Below, piece by piece: positions 3,159-5,019 of a stretch of 5,019 nt of DNA (position 1 is the stretch's first letter; each line of letters begins with the position of its first letter). Made by a program: the position numbers and the translations under genes. This DNA is from Sulfurimonas sp. (lineage in GTDB: Bacteria > Campylobacterota > Campylobacteria > Campylobacterales > Sulfurimonadaceae): NCBI GenBank assembly GCA_021157665.1, contig JAGGWE010000217.1, positions 1 through 5,019 on the forward strand, written 5' to 3'. The notes beneath the pieces were generated by a model. That model worked only from the letters and a program-made list of their open reading frames with translations. It made no database searches and had not been told where the DNA came from.

Positions 3159-5019
3159 TTGAATTTAATTATCGTTGAGTCACCTGCTAAAGCTAAGACT
3201 ATAAAGAACTTTTTAGGTAAGGGTTATGAGGTTATTGCCTCTAAAGGTCACATCCGTGATTTACCTAAATCTCGTTTTGGAATCACTGTTGATGAAGAAA
3301 CTAACCATCTTATTCCAACATACTCTGTGGCAAAAGAAAACTCTGCTATTGTAAAAGAGATAAAAGCATTAGCCAAAAAAGCTGATACTATTTATATCGC
3401 GACCGATGAGGATCGCGAGGGTGAGGCTATCGGTTGGCATATCGCACATGCCATAAAAAAAGACCCAGAGGAGTTACCTCGTATCGTATTTCACGAGATT
3501 ACAAAGACAGCTATCAAACATGCTCTTGATTCTGCTCGTAAAATAGATATGAATATGGTAAACGCTCAACAAGCTCGTCGTCTTCTTGATAGAGTTGTTG
3601 GATATAAGCTTTCACCTCTTCTTGCATCAAAAATTCAAAAAGGGCTTTCAGGTGGACGAGTTCAATCTTCAACTCTAAAACTTGTAGTTGACAGAGAAAG
3701 AGAGATAAAAGCTTTTATCCCTGTTGAGTATTGGACTATGAATACTGCCTTTAAAACAAATATTGATGCAAATCTTATCTCTCATAAGGGTGATAAAATC
3801 ACTAAAATGACGATAGAGAATGAAGCACAAGCTAAATCTATCGAGGCAAGTGTAAAGACTGATAGTTTTGTAATCTCTAAAATTGAGACAAAACAAAGAA
3901 AAAGTTCAACTCCACCACCATTTATGACTTCAACTCTTCAACAAGCAGCTTCAAGCAAACTTGGATTTACTCCAAAAAGAACTATGATGATTGCCCAAAC
4001 TCTTTATGAGGGTGTAAAAACTCCTGATGGAACTTCGGGTGTTATCACTTATATGAGAACAGATTCACTTAACTTAGCTAGCGAAGCTATTTCTGCTGTT
4101 CGTGGGATTATTGAGAGTAGATTTGGTAAAAAATATCTTCCAAAAGAGCCAAAAGTTTACACTAAAAAATCTAAAGGTGCACAAGAAGCTCACGAGGCTA
4201 TCCGCCCTACTATGCTTAACTTCACACCAGAGATGGCACAAAGTTTTTTAAAAGCTGATGAGATTAAACTTTACCGTTTAATTTATGAAAGATTTATGGC
4301 TTGTCAGATGGAAGATGCTCAATTTGAACAACAAAGTATCATTTTTAAAGGTGATGAAAATGAATATCGTGCAAGTGGTAGAAAACTTACATTTGACGGT
4401 TTTTATGCATGTACTGGAGCAGAAGATAAAGATAAACTTCTTCCTGTTTTAAAAGAGGGTGAAAAAGCAGAGATTCAGTCGCTTAAACCTGAACAACATT
4501 TCACTGAACCACCTGCCCGTTATTCTGAAGCTTCACTAATCAAGAAACTTGAGAGTGAAGGTGTTGGTCGTCCATCAACTTACGCTCCAACTGTTGCAAC
4601 TTTAAGTTCTCGTACTTATGTAAACATCGAGAAAAAACAAATCGTTCCAACAGAGATGGCTTTTACAGTAACTAAAATTTTAGAAGAAAATTTTGCAAAC
4701 ATTGTAGATATATCTTTTACTGCAAACATGGAAGAGAAACTTGATGAAGTATCTGAAGGTAATGTTGACTGGCAAGAACTTTTAAGTGATTTTTATTTTC
4801 CATTTATGGAACAAATCGCAGAGGGTAAAGAAAAAATTGTAAGTCTAAAACTTGCTAAACCACTTGGAAGAACTTGTCCCAAATGTGGAGAGAATGAACT
4901 TCTTCTTCGTTCTGGTAGATTTGGTAACTTTATCGCTTGTAGTGGTTTTCCAAAGTGTAAATATACTGAACAATGTGATGAAAATGGAAATAAAGTAGAG
5001 AAAAAAGAGGAAACTGCAG
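3159..5019 (+). CDS. topA: DNA topoisomerase I (type IA), 3' end cut off
   Basis: This enzyme relaxes negatively supercoiled DNA by cutting one strand through a 5'-phosphotyrosine. 620 codons are present before the edge. The Toprim domain begins at once (LIIVESPAKAKTI, with Glu7) and contains DEDREGE (83-89; the metal-binding acidic residues D83, D85, E87). Further marks are SGGRVQS (164-170), the active-site GVITYMRTDS with Tyr298 and Arg300, AHEAIRPT with His345 and Arg349, and EGVGRPSTYA from 467. The first C4 zinc ribbon follows: C573-x2-C576-x17-C594-x5-C600. Family members in this group are about 700-750 residues, so roughly the last hundred residues, often with another zinc ribbon, lie outside. 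The start is TTG, the only possible start before the conserved N-terminus. All catalytic residues I checked are intact. Confidence 0.97.
   Translation, partial: MNLIIVESPAKAKTIKNFLGKGYEVIASKGHIRDLPKSRFGITVDEETNHLIPTYSVAKENSAIVKEIKALAKKADTIYIATDEDREGEAIGWHIAHAIKKDPEELPRIVFHEITKTAIKHALDSARKIDMNMVNAQQARRLLDRVVGYKLSPLLASKIQKGLSGGRVQSSTLKLVVDREREIKAFIPVEYWTMNTAFKTNIDANLISHKGDKITKMTIENEAQAKSIEASVKTDSFVISKIETKQRKSSTPPPFMTSTLQQAASSKLGFTPKRTMMIAQTLYEGVKTPDGTSGVITYMRTDSLNLASEAISAVRGIIESRFGKKYLPKEPKVYTKKSKGAQEAHEAIRPTMLNFTPEMAQSFLKADEIKLYRLIYERFMACQMEDAQFEQQSIIFKGDENEYRASGRKLTFDGFYACTGAEDKDKLLPVLKEGEKAEIQSLKPEQHFTEPPARYSEASLIKKLESEGVGRPSTYAPTVATLSSRTYVNIEKKQIVPTEMAFTVTKILEENFANIVDISFTANMEEKLDEVSEGNVDWQELLSDFYFPFMEQIAEGKEKIVSLKLAKPLGRTCPKCGENELLLRSGRFGNFIACSGFPKCKYTEQCDENGNKVEKKEETA

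Noticed and set aside
3675..3896. Minus-strand open frame inside topA
   Set aside because: The topA frame is uninterrupted here with its conserved sequence; the antisense frame is a shadow.
1..5019. CRISPR array, insertion sequence, tRNA or rRNA gene
   Set aside because: No regular spaced repeats, transposase motifs, terminal inverted repeats of an element, or tRNA/rRNA sequence were seen.

Overview
The window is AT-rich chromosomal DNA, most likely from a free-living member of the Campylobacterota (Epsilonproteobacteria), close to Sulfurimonas or its relatives. I infer this from the style of the FliC, FliD and TopA proteins, the base composition and the promoter types. No ribosomal RNA or other decisive marker is present, so the genus is a guess. 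Four genes are certain by family (fliD, fliC, a Phd/YefM-type antitoxin and topA). A fifth, a PemK/MazF-like toxin, is well supported. fliD and topA run off the left and right edges of the window.

Left half (minus strand): a compact 277-residue flagellin gene (fliC, 1491-2324) is followed by the filament-cap gene fliD (1-1326, lacking only its last few codons). Each has its own sigma-28 (FliA)-type promoter, with identical TAAA-N15-GTCGAT architecture and a shared extension past the -10 element. A strong rho-independent terminator (1437-1470) separates them. Both genes start behind almost the same ribosome-binding box, TAAAAGGATTTRTT-ATG. In both, the Shine-Dalgarno GGA lies in the loop of a small potential hairpin, a layout that could suit CsrA binding. 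The flagellin is exported and polymerised under the FliD cap, so similar control of the two genes makes sense.

Middle (2325-2508): this divergent intergenic region carries the leader and promoter of fliC on the minus strand and a near-consensus sigma-70 promoter on the plus strand. A 12-bp AT palindrome lies between them. The fliC promoter spacer contains a run of ten A/T bases, so slippage could change the promoter spacing.

Right half (plus strand): a two-gene type II toxin-antitoxin operon (2509-3080) is followed after 78 bp by topA (3159 to the edge), which encodes DNA topoisomerase I and starts with TTG. The antitoxin is Phd/YefM-like and the toxin PemK/MazF-like, a mixed pairing. No terminator is visible between the toxin gene and topA.

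I see no evidence of a wholly new system. The points most worth checking are the homopolymer in the fliC promoter spacer, the candidate CsrA sites in the flagellar leaders, the mixed toxin-antitoxin pair and the apparently intact TLR5-recognition residues of the flagellin.
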